Source: G965199725 sp965199725 (GTDB taxonomy: Bacteria > Pseudomonadota > Gammaproteobacteria > Nitrosococcales > Methylophagaceae). From it: a DNA stretch of 64,000 bases. Under the pieces are notes generated by a model. That model saw only the letters and a program-made list of their open reading frames with translations, had not been told where the DNA came from and did not search any database. Below, one piece after another: positions 8,403 to 17,987 of this stretch; the first letter of the stretch is position 1, and every line of letters begins with the position of its first letter. Location of the stretch: NCBI GenBank assembly GCA_965199725.1, contig OZ241321.1, positions 496,001 to 560,000 on the forward strand. The letters are read 5' to 3'. The position numbers and the translations under genes were made by a program.

Positions 8403-10250
8403 ATGAGTTCACGTACTTATTTAGTTTTAATTACCCTTGCTACTGTCACCATCGTCGCATGTCAACCTATGCATTCCAAACAGCAAACCATTAATGACAG
8501 GCAACGCACTAAAGCAGAAAAATCGGACGATTATAAGACAGCAGCGGAACGTTATATTGTTCTAGCAGAGTCGGTCAAAGGTAAAAGACAAGCATCTCTT
8601 TATCTTCAGGCAGGGCAGGCCTTCTGGAGATCAAATCAACTAAAAGCGGTCGTAGATGCGTTATCTAAGATTGATCATAAGCAATTAAGCAAATCGCAGC
8701 AACATGAAGCCATTATGCTGACTGCAAAACTCGCCTTAGCACAGGACAAGACGACACAGGCGCTGGACTCTCTTGCAAGTATTGATACTGCTGATGCCAA
8801 TACAAACATTCAACGACAGGTACTTGAACTGACCATAATAGCTTATCAATTAACTGAAAGCTGGCTGGCAAAAGCAAACAGCCATCTTACCATTGCTAAT
8901 CTATTACCTCAGGATAAAAGAAAAAAAAATCAAGATGATTTGTGGCAGACACTCATGATGTTGACACCAGAAACTTTATTATCGTCTAGCCATAGAGGTC
9001 GGCCTGCTATAGATAATGGTTGGTTTACACTTGCGCATATTGTCCAATCATATCGACTAAAACCACATAATCTGATGATTGCCGTTGCAAACTGGCAGCA
9101 CGATTATCCCAATCATCCCGCCGATCCAAAACTATATAACACGATACTAGAAGCTGGTACACGTTTACCACAACAATTAATCAATATTGCTGTGTTATTG
9201 CCCAATGACGGTCCGTTTTCCAATCAGGCAAATGCTATCAAACAAGGTATTATTGCTGCCCATTTCAGTGCTCGAAGTGATGCAAAATTGCATTTTTTTG
9301 ACATCACCATTGATCCATCAGGAAAAAACAATACCGTACATCAATATCAAAAAGCCGTTAATAATAATATAGATATTGTCATTGGTCCTCTTGACAAATC
9401 ATCCATAAGTCAACTGGCTGATATATCTACATTGCCCGTGCCTGTGCTGGCACTTAATCGTCTGCCTGACATAGCAGGCAAGAAAAATTTATTCCAATTT
9501 GGCTTGGCACCTGAAGATGATATCACCACCATTACTAATTACGCATTGGAGCAAAATTTTCAGCGGGCTATTGTTATTGCGCCTAATAACAACTGGGGAG
9601 AACGTATTGCTTCAATCTTCAGCAGGCAGTGGCTTAATAAAGGTGGTGTATTGCTTGGGCGTGCCCACTATAATAGCAATAACAGTGATTTTTCAGCAAT
9701 CATTACACCATTGCTGGGGCTGGATGCCAGCAAAAAACGTGCAAAGCTACTGAAGAAAACGCTATCTATAGAAGTGAAATTTGAGCCACGTCGCCGTCAA
9801 GATATTGATTTTATTTTTCTGGTTGCCAGACCATTAAAAGCACGCCAATTAATGGCACAATTAAAGTTTCATCGCGCTGACAATCTGCCATTAATGGCTA
9901 CATCTCATGCCTATGAAGGCTATGAAAATGCACAACAAAATCTTGATCTTAATCATTTAATTATTAACGACATACCATGGATATTAAACCAGGCTGCACT
10001 TACCGATCCTGCCTATATTGCCTTACGCGACAATGAAGATAAACACTTTAATCAATTTATTCGCTTATACGCGCTAGGAGTTGATGCTTATAGACTTGTT
10101 GCAAAATTAAACCAATTAAGCCGCCTGTCATCATTAACATTTCAAGGCGCAACTGGAGGTCTCTCTATCAATGAACTTGGGCAAATTACCCGTCAAATGT
10201 CACAGGCAGTCTTTCGTAAAGGCAAAATTAAACCAACTCCAGATAAGTAA
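8403..10250 (+). CDS. lpoA: LpoA, outer-membrane lipoprotein activator of PBP1a
   Basis: Lipoprotein that spans the periplasm from the outer membrane and stimulates PBP1a. The ATG at 8403 puts a signal peptide directly ahead of the lipobox IVAC; a GTG at 8367 would add 12 unneeded residues. The N-terminal half is helical and TPR-like (about 40-240). From about 260 it has a periplasmic-binding-protein-like domain beginning INIAVLLPNDGPFSNQANAI. About 615 residues, family-typical. It leads the lpoA-yraN unit. Confidence 0.92.
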   Translation: MSSRTYLVLITLATVTIVACQPMHSKQQTINDRQRTKAEKSDDYKTAAERYIVLAESVKGKRQASLYLQAGQAFWRSNQLKAVVDALSKIDHKQLSKSQQHEAIMLTAKLALAQDKTTQALDSLASIDTADANTNIQRQVLELTIIAYQLTESWLAKANSHLTIANLLPQDKRKKNQDDLWQTLMMLTPETLLSSSHRGRPAIDNGWFTLAHIVQSYRLKPHNLMIAVANWQHDYPNHPADPKLYNTILEAGTRLPQQLINIAVLLPNDGPFSNQANAIKQGIIAAHFSARSDAKLHFFDITIDPSGKNNTVHQYQKAVNNNIDIVIGPLDKSSISQLADISTLPVPVLALNRLPDIAGKKNLFQFGLAPEDDITTITNYALEQNFQRAIVIAPNNNWGERIASIFSRQWLNKGGVLLGRAHYNSNNSDFSAIITPLLGLDASKKRAKLLKKTLSIEVKFEPRRRQDIDFIFLVARPLKARQLMAQLKFHRADNLPLMATSHAYEGYENAQQNLDLNHLIINDIPWILNQAALTDPAYIALRDNEDKHFNQFIRLYALGVDAYRLVAKLNQLSRLSSLTFQGATGGLSINELGQITRQMSQAVFRKGKIKPTPDK

Positions 10251-10267
10251 ACCGATCATTATTATTC

Positions 10268-10630
10268 ATGTCATCACACACTATAGGAGAGCAGGCAGAA
10301 AACATTGCATTAGCCTATCTGCAAAAACAAGGTCTTGTCGTGGTGAGCAGAAATTATCGTAGTTACCGTGGTGAAATTGATCTTATTATGCAAGATGATA
10401 CTGTGTTGGTTTTTATTGAAATTCGCTACCGTAAATCAGCTAAATACGGTAGCGCATTAGAAAGCATCAACGCACACAAGCAATCTCGCATTATTCATAC
10501 TGCACAGTCCTACATACAAAAAACTCAGGCACACTACGACGGTTATCGCTTTGATGTTGTCACACTCAAACCTGATAATGGCAAAGTTGGCATTAGCTGG
10601 ATCAAACATGCCTTTGCGCTTCCTAGTTAA
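10268..10630 (+). CDS. yraN: YraN family (UPF0102) nuclease-fold protein
   Basis: Small protein of the UPF0102 family with a restriction-endonuclease-like fold; its cellular role is not established. GEQAENIALAYLQKQG, the NYR-YRGEIDLI segment and VFIEIRYR (core acidic residues of the fold) are all present in 120 residues. It starts 17 bases after lpoA. In related genomes diaA and dolP follow; here mobile debris intervenes before dolP. Confidence 0.93.
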   Translation: MSSHTIGEQAENIALAYLQKQGLVVVSRNYRSYRGEIDLIMQDDTVLVFIEIRYRKSAKYGSALESINAHKQSRIIHTAQSYIQKTQAHYDGYRFDVVTLKPDNGKVGISWIKHAFALPS

Positions 10631-10699
10631 ATTTAAGTAATACATTATGGCCATCTACAATAACTGAAAGGGACTTTCGTGGTTAATAACCTGCGAACA

Positions 10700-11154
10700 T
10701 TCAAGATAACCAATTATAAGTTAAATAAAAGTATGTAGAGAAAACTCGTTGAATATTTCATTTTAGAAGCCACGCACGGCACGATCAGATGCTGACTTAT
10801 TGAATATACATCCGAATCCGAATACGGCAGCACTACTCTACAAAAATATGTTTACTTATCAGCCATCATTTAGAACGAGAAGCGCGTACAGTATTTGCTG
10901 GAGAAGTAGAGCTGGATAAAAGTTATTTTAGTGTTATCTGCAAAGGGAAAAGAGGCCAAGAAGCCAGTGTCAAGATAGCTATATTTGGCTTGTTAAAGCG
11001 CAACAATAAGTGCATTACAAAAAGAGAAAATAGTGCCCCTAACAGCATAGCTTATATAATGATCATTTTCGTAGTTATAGCGTACTGGATGTCAGTGAGT
11101 TTAAGTATTATGGTGTGAACTATAGCACGACACAGACACATGAATTGCGATAAA
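10700..11154 (+). pseudogene. Decayed IS1595-family (IS1016-like) transposase
   Basis: Four pieces of a DDE transposase appear in order but in changing frames. The first is an N-terminal KITNYKLNKS-RKLVEYF piece (from 10700). The second is ARSDADLLNIHPN (from 10779), and the third is FAGEVELDKSYF...KGKRGQEASVKIAIFGLLKR (from about 10894). The last is SYSVLDVSEFKYYGVNYST, ending at a TAA at 11152-11154. These match the AADLLGINPNTAA, GEVEVDESYFGG and YDVLDVSEF blocks of IS1016-type enzymes. At least three frameshifts plus internal stops show it is dead. I could not assign terminal inverted repeats. Confidence 0.8.
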
Positions 11155-11188
11155 GCGACACTTGGTTTGCAACAAGTCGCGCCACTTG

Positions 11189-11425
11189 TTAGTTGCCAAA
11201 ATTTGGTTTCAGTTCTGTAAAAAATTCTTCTTTTGATTCGTCAACTAATTTTGACAATAACTCTTTATACTCAAATTTTTCTGATACCTTTTCATCAATT
11301 ATTACCGCAAGAATACTAAGTCTTTTGATTTTTGATGGGATTTTTATTATCAGCTGTAATTGTTTGCTTTCTAATATCGTTTTAAAGAATGCTGACGCTA
11401 GCCTGTCATTAAAGGCTTGAAACAT
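11189..11425 (-). CDS. Small hypothetical protein
   Basis: A 78-residue frame with a charged, helix-prone composition (C-terminal EYKELLSKLVDESKEEFF) lying between the dead transposase and the Mu-like genes. I recognise no family. An almost coextensive frame on the opposite strand is less protein-like. It may be a truncated fragment of mobile-element origin. Confidence 0.3.
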   Translation of the reverse strand: MFQAFNDRLASAFFKTILESKQLQLIIKIPSKIKRLSILAVIIDEKVSEKFEYKELLSKLVDESKEEFFTELKPNFGN

Positions 11426-11734
11426 CTTAGAAATATGAGAATTGCTGCCCCACTAGCGTAAAAATCTGTCCTTGAGCAACATGAGCTACGTCCAGTATAT
11501 CCAACATAAGTGTGGGTCAGCGCGCCCATACATAGTTATCAATATATTCTTCAGTATTTTTTGCATTTTGAGGTTGACAGCAATATTTAAACTGTTTTAT
11601 CATATTATACATCAGGTCTGATACTGAGGTGTGCCTCTATAGTCATCGGATACTGGGCAACCCAGCACAAGTACACATGGCGCAGCCCCACAAAAGCCGT
11701 TTTAGGCTGTCTGCAATGGCAGTCTAGCGCACCC
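11426..11734. other. Non-coding stretch downstream of Mu-like genes
   Basis: No convincing gene was seen. Near its right end, read on the minus strand just after the gpF stop, is a small nested hairpin: AGCC-TAAAAC-GGCT followed by TTTG, enclosed by GCAG/CTGC. It could act as a weak terminator for the phage-derived genes, but the stem is short. Confidence 0.35.
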
Positions 11735-12943
11735 CTAATCCCCATGTAGCAATTGTCCATTTCTTTGGTTTTGGAGATAGCTTGCTTTTGATGATTGAAA
11801 AAACGTCCAGCCCTCTAAATAACCCTTCCTAGCGTTAGCTACTGTAAGCAGGTAGCGGTCTTTTTCCAACTGATAACCTTTAATAAAATAGGTGCGCAAG
11901 GCAATTCTGCCAGTGCTTTTGTGCTTGTAAAAATTAAGCCACACCTCATAAGGGTTGGTTAATAGATCAGCTAAAAATGGTAAATATTCGCTACGATTTA
12001 CATCGATATGATCAGCTAATGTTTTGCTATTTAATAATACCGGTAATCCGCTTGTCTTAAATAGATTTTGTTCGCCATACTGCTGATTTAAATAATTTAA
12101 TACCGCTTGCTTACTCGCTAATTTTTTTATCGGTTGCACAGATGACTGGGTCATGGGGATTTTCTCGGGTCGGCCTGCCTCCGCCCAACCTGCTTGAATT
12201 AACGGCTGCCATTTATTTTTGCTAGCGCGCCATTCGTCCATGATCGCATCACTGACCGTTTCACCCCATGCGGCTTTACCTGGATTGTAGGCAAAGCCGG
12301 GATCAATCCCTTTGGGCACTTTAACGGTTCTGGGGCTGGGGCCGCTTGTACCGACTTTTTGCGTTTTGTATTCAATTTTGGGTGCTTGATCAGCACGTGA
12401 TTTGCCTGATTTTTTCATATCACGTTTATTTAACGTAACGACCCGACATTTGCAGCCCCAGCCATTCTGCGGGTAATGGGTATTCCACCAGGGGTCATCT
12501 GCCTTTAAAACTAAACCATCCCAGGCTAAATGTTCAGGCCTGGGGTTTTCAACACCGTCATTATGTTCGTAACGCCAGTATGGGCGGGCGGTCTTCACTG
12601 CTTGCATCTGCTTATAACGCCCGGCGTTATAGCTTTGATACAGATTTGTTTCGTAAATAACCCGGGTGCGCCGATCGCGGCTCATCTTATATTTCCAGCC
12701 TGTTTTTTTAACGATGTCGTCAAAATTTTTTCTAAATTCTCTTAACGTCATGCCGTCTGCGATGACTTTATCTACCGTTTGCCTTAAATCGGTTAATAAA
12801 TCCTGCTCCATCGCCCCGGCCACCACAAAAGCCCGGGCATGCTGGCCGTGCCAAATATCCGTCCAGCTTGCGGTTGGCAGGTCAATTTTATCCCTAAACG
12901 TGTCAATGGCTTCGTTAAAGGGTAATGAGCCGTATTTAATCAT
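11735..12943 (-). CDS. Mu gpF-like head morphogenesis protein with C-terminal nuclease-like domain
   Basis: Residues 1 to about 190 match the Mu F / SPP1 gp7 minor head family: LPFNEAIDTFRDKI, HARAFVVAGA, TRVIYETNLYQSYNAGRY, the HLAWDGLVL segment, and NGWGCKCRVVTL. From about 280 to 402 follows a separate domain with LPVLLNSKTLADHI, LPFLADLLTNPYEVW, ALRTYFIKGY and RYLLTVANARKGYLEGWTFF. This resembles the phage Barnase-EndoU-ColicinE5-RelE-like (PBECR) nucleases often fused to gpF proteins; assignment is from memory of the pattern. The frame is intact although the surrounding prophage is gone. Confidence 0.82.
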   Translation of the reverse strand: MIKYGSLPFNEAIDTFRDKIDLPTASWTDIWHGQHARAFVVAGAMEQDLLTDLRQTVDKVIADGMTLREFRKNFDDIVKKTGWKYKMSRDRRTRVIYETNLYQSYNAGRYKQMQAVKTARPYWRYEHNDGVENPRPEHLAWDGLVLKADDPWWNTHYPQNGWGCKCRVVTLNKRDMKKSGKSRADQAPKIEYKTQKVGTSGPSPRTVKVPKGIDPGFAYNPGKAAWGETVSDAIMDEWRASKNKWQPLIQAGWAEAGRPEKIPMTQSSVQPIKKLASKQAVLNYLNQQYGEQNLFKTSGLPVLLNSKTLADHIDVNRSEYLPFLADLLTNPYEVWLNFYKHKSTGRIALRTYFIKGYQLEKDRYLLTVANARKGYLEGWTFFQSSKASYLQNQRNGQLLHGD

Positions 12944-12997
12944 TAATTTTTTTATTAATGGCTTGAGTCAAGGCTAACTTTTCTTGCTTAACCGCTA

Positions 12998-13561
12998 TCA
13001 TGCTTCCCCTTCGCTTACGTCATACATCCCGGCTAGTTCAGCGGCAGCAAGGGCCTGCCGCATAATGCCAGTTAACTCATCAGGGTCTGTGTTGCTAATA
13101 AAATTAGCTAATATTTTTTCTTGAAAGTCTTCAAAGTTTTTTGCTGTTGCCAGCAGTGCTTTAATTTTAATCAATCTGTCGTCAATCATCCCCTGGGTTT
13201 TATCTGTCAGCTGATTAATAAACCCGTCTAACTCTGTTGGTTTAGGATCAAGCTGCTGAGCGGCCGTGATTGCAATGTCTTGTTTTAAGGCCGCCGCATT
13301 TTTTTTATTCATTACGGGTATGTATTCATAGCCCTCACCGTAAATTTCTTTGACCTTATCCTCTGTTAGGCTAAAGCCCATATCAAACAGAATTTTATCC
13401 CGCTCCACTCTTACCTTAAGGTCTTCTTCTTTATCTGTTAAAAATTTAAATATTGGTTTGCGATCTGGGTTGACCCCTGTAATCTGGATAAATATGTTGG
13501 GAGCAGATTTGGATACACTAGCGCTAGCATCTGCAGGATGAATAACAAGAATGTTATTCAT
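12998..13561 (-). pseudogene. C-terminal fragment of Mu gp29-like portal protein (DUF935)
   Basis: The 187 codons correspond to the end of a DUF935 portal protein: KEEDLKVRVERDKILFDMGF, KEIYGEGYE and a helical tail ending in RQALAAAELAGMYDV. Portals of this family are about 500 residues, so the first two thirds are missing. The order portal then gpF is that of Mu-like phages. The first 20-30 residues, including ADASASVSKSAPN, do not look like portal sequence and probably come from the junction. No terminase or capsid gene follows on either side. Confidence 0.75.
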
Positions 13562-13745
13562 CAGTCAGACAAAGCGGTGTATTATTTAAAGATAATAACG
13601 TAATTAAAAAATCCTTACTCGTTGTTTAAAGAATGTGTGTTCCGATTTAACTAGGGCTCACCCAAACAACAGTTGAGCATTTTAACAAATTGGACTAAGA
13701 TTTAGGCTTTATCTATGACAGCCCATTAAACTATTAGAATAGCTC

Positions 13746-14318
13746 ATGTCAACTAAACTTATAACATTACTTATTGTATCACTCATTATTCTGCAAGGTT
13801 GTGCGGTAACTGCTATCACTGCAGCAGTTGGTACAACAACATTCATTCACGACAGGCGATCTGCGGGCGCAATTATTGATGATCAAAGCATTGAATTTAA
13901 AGCCGCTACTGCCTTACGGGCAGACAAGGAAATATATAGTCAAAGCCACATCAATATCAACAGTTACAATGGTATTGTGCTTATTACTGGCGAAGCCCTT
14001 ACTGATGAACTCAAACGCAAGGTGGCTGATGAAATATTAGCAATTGACCGAGTAGTTCATGTACATAATGAACTTATTGTTGCCGCGCCAAGCAGCTTGC
14101 CATCTCGTGCCAATGACACGTGGATCACCTCAAAAGTCAAGGCTAGATTTATAGCAGATGAGAATGTTGATCCTATTCACATCAAGGTTATTACTGAACG
14201 CAGTATTGTTTATTTGATGGGAAAAGTATCCACCGCTGAAGCAGATAAAGCAGCAGAAATCGCCGCTGGATCGGCAGGGGTACAAAAACTTATTAAGCTG
14301 TTTGAATATAGTGACTAA
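13746..14318 (+). CDS. dolP: DolP (YraP), outer-membrane BON-domain lipoprotein
   Basis: Periplasm-facing outer-membrane lipoprotein involved in envelope integrity. The 190 residues have a signal peptide with lipobox LQGC, then HDRRSAGAIIDDQSIEFKA, and two BON domains. The first BON domain is about 47-113, with ININSYNGIVLITGEA, and the second about 120-188, with KVRFIADENV-like and VYLMGKVSTAEADKA segments. Elsewhere it follows yraN-diaA; here it is separated from yraN by about 3.1 kb of IS and phage remains, and diaA is absent. Confidence 0.92.
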   Translation: MSTKLITLLIVSLIILQGCAVTAITAAVGTTTFIHDRRSAGAIIDDQSIEFKAATALRADKEIYSQSHININSYNGIVLITGEALTDELKRKVADEILAIDRVVHVHNELIVAAPSSLPSRANDTWITSKVKARFIADENVDPIHIKVITERSIVYLMGKVSTAEADKAAEIAAGSAGVQKLIKLFEYSD

Positions 14319-14449
14319 GGACAGGCAAAATCCTATGCCCTGAACTCAGGTACCATAATCAGCATATGTATTCCATGCTCTCGTGCTGTTTTGATTAAGA
14401 CAATAATTAGGCAGATTTAGCCATCCCATTTAAGCTCATGACACCCGAA

Positions 14450-14950
14450 CTAAGTTACTGACATTAGTAATTTGTTATATATTTCTTCTTTTATTAATTT
14501 GCTGTCATAGCTTATTTTGGCTTTAAATCGTATTAATGGTAGTTGTGTAGTTTCGCTAATATCATTGATAAATTTGTCTTTAGCTTTTCCTTTTGTACTG
14601 TTATGGCTTGTATCATCTAATTCAATAACCGCAATGACTGTCATTGTTTTAGGTTCGCATATAACAAAATCAAAATGTTTCGCACTTATTTTGTTAAATG
14701 CACTTTGCCATTCTTTATCTATTGGCTATATCAGTTGTTATAACATCTGCTACCCTTACTTTTAGATTAATTTCATATTGTCCGTTTAGCGCGGTCTTTA
14801 AACTTTGATGGAAGTTTATTTCAGTATTTATTAATAGCGCTTTTCTTTTATTTAGTTGAATTTAGCATTTTATGTTTGCCAGACAACAATGCAATGATAT
14901 GGAAATAATAATAACTATTCCGATTATTAATTGGCGGTAATCGCATTCAT
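14450..14950 (-). pseudogene. Frameshifted DUF2726-family gene
   Basis: An ATG at 14950 has an excellent ribosome site (AGAGGAG), but the frame ends after seven codons. The expected N-terminal membrane anchor reads on in another frame as QLIIGIVIIISIS. The next pieces, LLSGKHKMLNSTK and KRKALLINTEINFHQSL, are in further frames. The C-terminal 64 residues are intact, preceded in frame by KHFDFVICEPKT and containing VIAVIELDDTSHN. That is the core of DUF2726, a nuclease-like domain with a membrane anchor in many proteobacteria. Several small indels are needed, so the gene is dead or badly sequenced. Confidence 0.72.
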
Positions 14951-15011
14951 ATTTTGTAATCTCCTCTTGGTTATAGTTTTTTATTTTCTTTTTGTTTAAT
15001 TGGTTATAAAA

Positions 15012-15437
15012 CTAAAATGGTTTAACGACTGCTAAAATCACTACAGCAACCAATATCAATACTGGTAATTCGTTAAGCAAGCGATAAAAGTTATGGGAAT
15101 GCTGATTAGCATCATCTTTAAACTGACTAATCAAACGACCACAATAAATATGGTAGCCTATCAGTACTGCAACCAGTGTTAACTTGGCATGAAGCCAATA
15201 CATCACTGCAATTTGTGCGTGCGAATAAAAGCTCACCGCCCACAGACCAAACACAATAGTTAAAATCGCACTCGGTGTCATAATACCGCGGTATAACTTC
15301 CTCTCCATAATTTTAAAACGCTCCCTGCTTGTTTTGTCTTGAGACATGGCATGATAGACAAAAAGCCGAGGTAAATAAAAAAGGGCGGCAAACCACGTTG
15401 TGACAAATATAATATGCAAAGCCTTAACCCATAACAT
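15012..15437 (-). CDS. hemJ: HemJ, protoporphyrinogen IX oxidase (UPF0093)
   Basis: Inner-membrane heme-biosynthesis enzyme that oxidises protoporphyrinogen IX. The 141 residues form four membrane helices. The conserved His in MLWVKALHIIF and the conserved Lys in MYWLHAKLTLV are present, as is FYLPRLFVYHA. It stands alone, minus strand, downstream of radA. CopD-type proteins share the fold, but length and N-terminus fit HemJ. Confidence 0.9.
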   Translation of the reverse strand: MLWVKALHIIFVTTWFAALFYLPRLFVYHAMSQDKTSRERFKIMERKLYRGIMTPSAILTIVFGLWAVSFYSHAQIAVMYWLHAKLTLVAVLIGYHIYCGRLISQFKDDANQHSHNFYRLLNELPVLILVAVVILAVVKPF

Positions 15438-15509
15438 CTATCATATCTTCACTGTCACCCAAATCCACTATGTTCGTGTAAAACGTTCAGACGCTAACAC
15501 TATCCATAC

Positions 15510-16904
15510 CTAACTGATTAGCATATCTATTAGCTCAGATAAATGGCTTACGCCACTTACCGTAATACCTTTAACCGGTTTACGAGGTACATTATTGGTC
15601 GGGACAATGGCAAACTTAAACCCGTGCTTGGCTGCATCATTGATCCGGTCTTCTCCTGCTTGAACTGGTCTTACTTCGCCGGTTAATCCTACTTCACCAA
15701 ATAAAATCCAATCACGCGCAACAGGGCGATCGCGTAAACTTGATACAACAGCAGCTACCACCGCCAAATCAGCCCCCGTTTCATTCAACTTCACCCCGCC
15801 AACCACGTTGATAAACGCATCCTGATTACTGCAGGTAATGCCGCTGTGCCGATGCAAAATTGCCAGTAGCATAGCTAAACGATTTTGCTCCAAACCAACA
15901 GTAACCCGTCTTGGATTGCTCAACGCACTTTCATCAACCAATGCCTGCACTTCCACCAGCATTGGCCTGCTCCCTTCTCTTATCACGGTGACAGCGCTAC
16001 CAGCAAGCGGCGTTGACATCCCTCGTGACAAAAAAATAGCTGATGGGTTGCTTATTTCTTTCAAGCCAAGCTCAGTCATTGAAAATACACCTAGCTCATT
16101 CACCGCACCAAAACGATTTTTAACCGCGCGTAAGATGCGAAAACGCGTTTGGGTATCGCCCTCAAAATAGAGTACTGTATCAACGATGTGCTCCAATACA
16201 CGAGGCCCTGCTATTGAGCCAGCCTTGGTGACATGGCCCACCAAAATAAGTGCAATGTTGCTGGATTTAGCAAAACGCACCAACCTGGCGGCGCTTTCTC
16301 TTACTTGCGCTACCGTGCCAGGGGCTGATTGTAAAATTTCAGTAAATACAGTTTGAATAGAATCAACCACCATAATCTGGGGGCGACTGCTATGGGCAAT
16401 AGCTATCATTTTTTCCGCGTGCGTCTCTGCTAATAACGATAGTGGCGTTTGTTCCAACTGCAAACGTTCTGCCCGTAAACGTATTTGCTGTAATGATTCT
16501 TCACCACTGATATAAAGTGGACTGATATCACTTACTGTAACCATCTTTGCTACTGCCTGTAGCAATAATGTTGATTTTCCTATGCCGGGATCGCCACCAA
16601 TTAGAATAACGGAACCAGTGACCAGACCGCCGCCAAGCACCCGATCAAGCTCTGAAATACCAGTCGTCCACCGTGTTGCCTGTTCAGAGATAACCTTGCT
16701 TAAGCACTGAATCGGATTGTTTTGCTCAGTATGGCCAGCATAACTACTATAGCGACTAACAGCAACCTTACTACTGGCAACACTTGTTAAAAGTATGTTT
16801 TCCTCTAAACTATTCCATGCACCACACACATCGCAACGACCTGCCCATTGGGGAGCTTGTCCACCACATTCTTGACAACGATAACCTAATTTCGCCTTAG
16901 CCAT
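15510..16904 (-). CDS. radA: RadA, DNA-repair and branch-migration ATPase
   Basis: RecA-like ATPase that helps process recombination intermediates. Domains in order: a zinc finger with Cys10, Cys13, Cys24 and Cys27; Walker A GGDPGIGKST at 103-112; the RadA-specific KNRFGAVNELGVF; and a Lon-protease-like C-terminal domain. The 464 residues match the family. Its start overlaps the end of alr by eight bases, so dnaB-alr-radA form one transcription unit. Confidence 0.96.
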   Translation of the reverse strand: MAKAKLGYRCQECGGQAPQWAGRCDVCGAWNSLEENILLTSVASSKVAVSRYSSYAGHTEQNNPIQCLSKVISEQATRWTTGISELDRVLGGGLVTGSVILIGGDPGIGKSTLLLQAVAKMVTVSDISPLYISGEESLQQIRLRAERLQLEQTPLSLLAETHAEKMIAIAHSSRPQIMVVDSIQTVFTEILQSAPGTVAQVRESAARLVRFAKSSNIALILVGHVTKAGSIAGPRVLEHIVDTVLYFEGDTQTRFRILRAVKNRFGAVNELGVFSMTELGLKEISNPSAIFLSRGMSTPLAGSAVTVIREGSRPMLVEVQALVDESALSNPRRVTVGLEQNRLAMLLAILHRHSGITCSNQDAFINVVGGVKLNETGADLAVVAAVVSSLRDRPVARDWILFGEVGLTGEVRPVQAGEDRINDAAKHGFKFAIVPTNNVPRKPVKGITVSGVSHLSELIDMLIS

Positions 16905-17985
16905 AGTGATATTTTCTTGCTACTCGCTCGCTAACCTGACAAATAAGTTCATAAGGAATAGTGTGAGCCAATTTCGCCTGTTGTGATATCGTTAATGGAT
17001 CGTTCCCCCACAAATAGACCGTATCACCAATGCTGATATCTTCCACTAACGATACATCAATACAGATTAGATCCATTGATACCCGCCCTAAAACAGGGAC
17101 AACTCTATTGTTGACAAATACTAACCCCTTATTTGACAACTGACGGATATAGCCATCGCCATAACCAATATTAACAGTCGCTACTCGCGTTGTCTTTGGC
17201 GCAACCCACTCACCACCATAGCCAACTTCATCACCAGCAGCTAATGTTTGCATGGAAATGATGGTTGACATTAATGTCATGACTGGTTTTAACCCTAACT
17301 GGGCGGCTGATTGATCGCGAAAAGGGGAAATACCATATAGCATCAGACCTGGTCTTACCCAGTCACCATGACTGTCTTTCATTGATAAAATTGCTGCCGA
17401 ATTGGCTGCGCTTACTTTTGTACCATAACGACTTGTTAAATTCAATATACTGTCAAGCTGGCTTTGATTACGACTATCACTAACGCAATCAGCATTGGCA
17501 AAATGAGTCATCAAGCCAATACCACCAGCAACATTGGCACTCTGGGTCAATACATGTAGAGCATTGTCAACATCACTGACTGACAGGCCTAAACGGTGCA
17601 TGCCTGTTTCTATCATCAGCCAGCAAAATTCCAGCGGTTTGCTGAGCTTAGTGGTTACCATAAGATTAATATGAGAGAAATGACAAAAAGCAATGGATAA
17701 TGTGTAATCGGCACAAATACGAAAATCACTGGCTGAAAAAACGCCGCCCAATACAACAATAGGTTGCTTAATACCAGCCTGGCGTAAGGCCAAACCTTCT
17801 GTTACCCTAGCAATAGCAAAGGCATCACTATTGCTAAGTGCACGAGCAACAGGAACAAGACCGTGACCATAGGCATTGGCCTTAATTACTGACATGATAG
17901 AGGCTTGTGGCGCCCATTTTTTCACTAAAGCAAAATTGTGCTTTAATGCAGTTATATCAATACTGGCAACAGGAAAAGAAAGCAT
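16897..17985 (-). CDS. alr: Alanine racemase
   Basis: PLP enzyme making D-alanine for peptidoglycan. The PLP lysine lies in VIKANAYGHG near the N-terminus and the catalytic tyrosine region is EVGYGGEW. MLYGISPF and GRVSMDLICIDVS are also family stretches. The start is ATG at 17985; an overlapping GTG at 17988 is equally possible and would add one residue. It follows dnaB directly and overlaps radA. Confidence 0.95.
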   Translation of the reverse strand: MLSFPVASIDITALKHNFALVKKWAPQASIMSVIKANAYGHGLVPVARALSNSDAFAIARVTEGLALRQAGIKQPIVVLGGVFSASDFRICADYTLSIAFCHFSHINLMVTTKLSKPLEFCWLMIETGMHRLGLSVSDVDNALHVLTQSANVAGGIGLMTHFANADCVSDSRNQSQLDSILNLTSRYGTKVSAANSAAILSMKDSHGDWVRPGLMLYGISPFRDQSAAQLGLKPVMTLMSTIISMQTLAAGDEVGYGGEWVAPKTTRVATVNIGYGDGYIRQLSNKGLVFVNNRVVPVLGRVSMDLICIDVSLVEDISIGDTVYLWGNDPLTISQQAKLAHTIPYELICQVSERVARKYHYG

Positions 17986-17987
17986 CA

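Noticed and set aside
11193..11420. 75-codon plus-strand frame
   Set aside because: Opposite the 78-codon minus-strand frame and less protein-like; neither is strongly supported.
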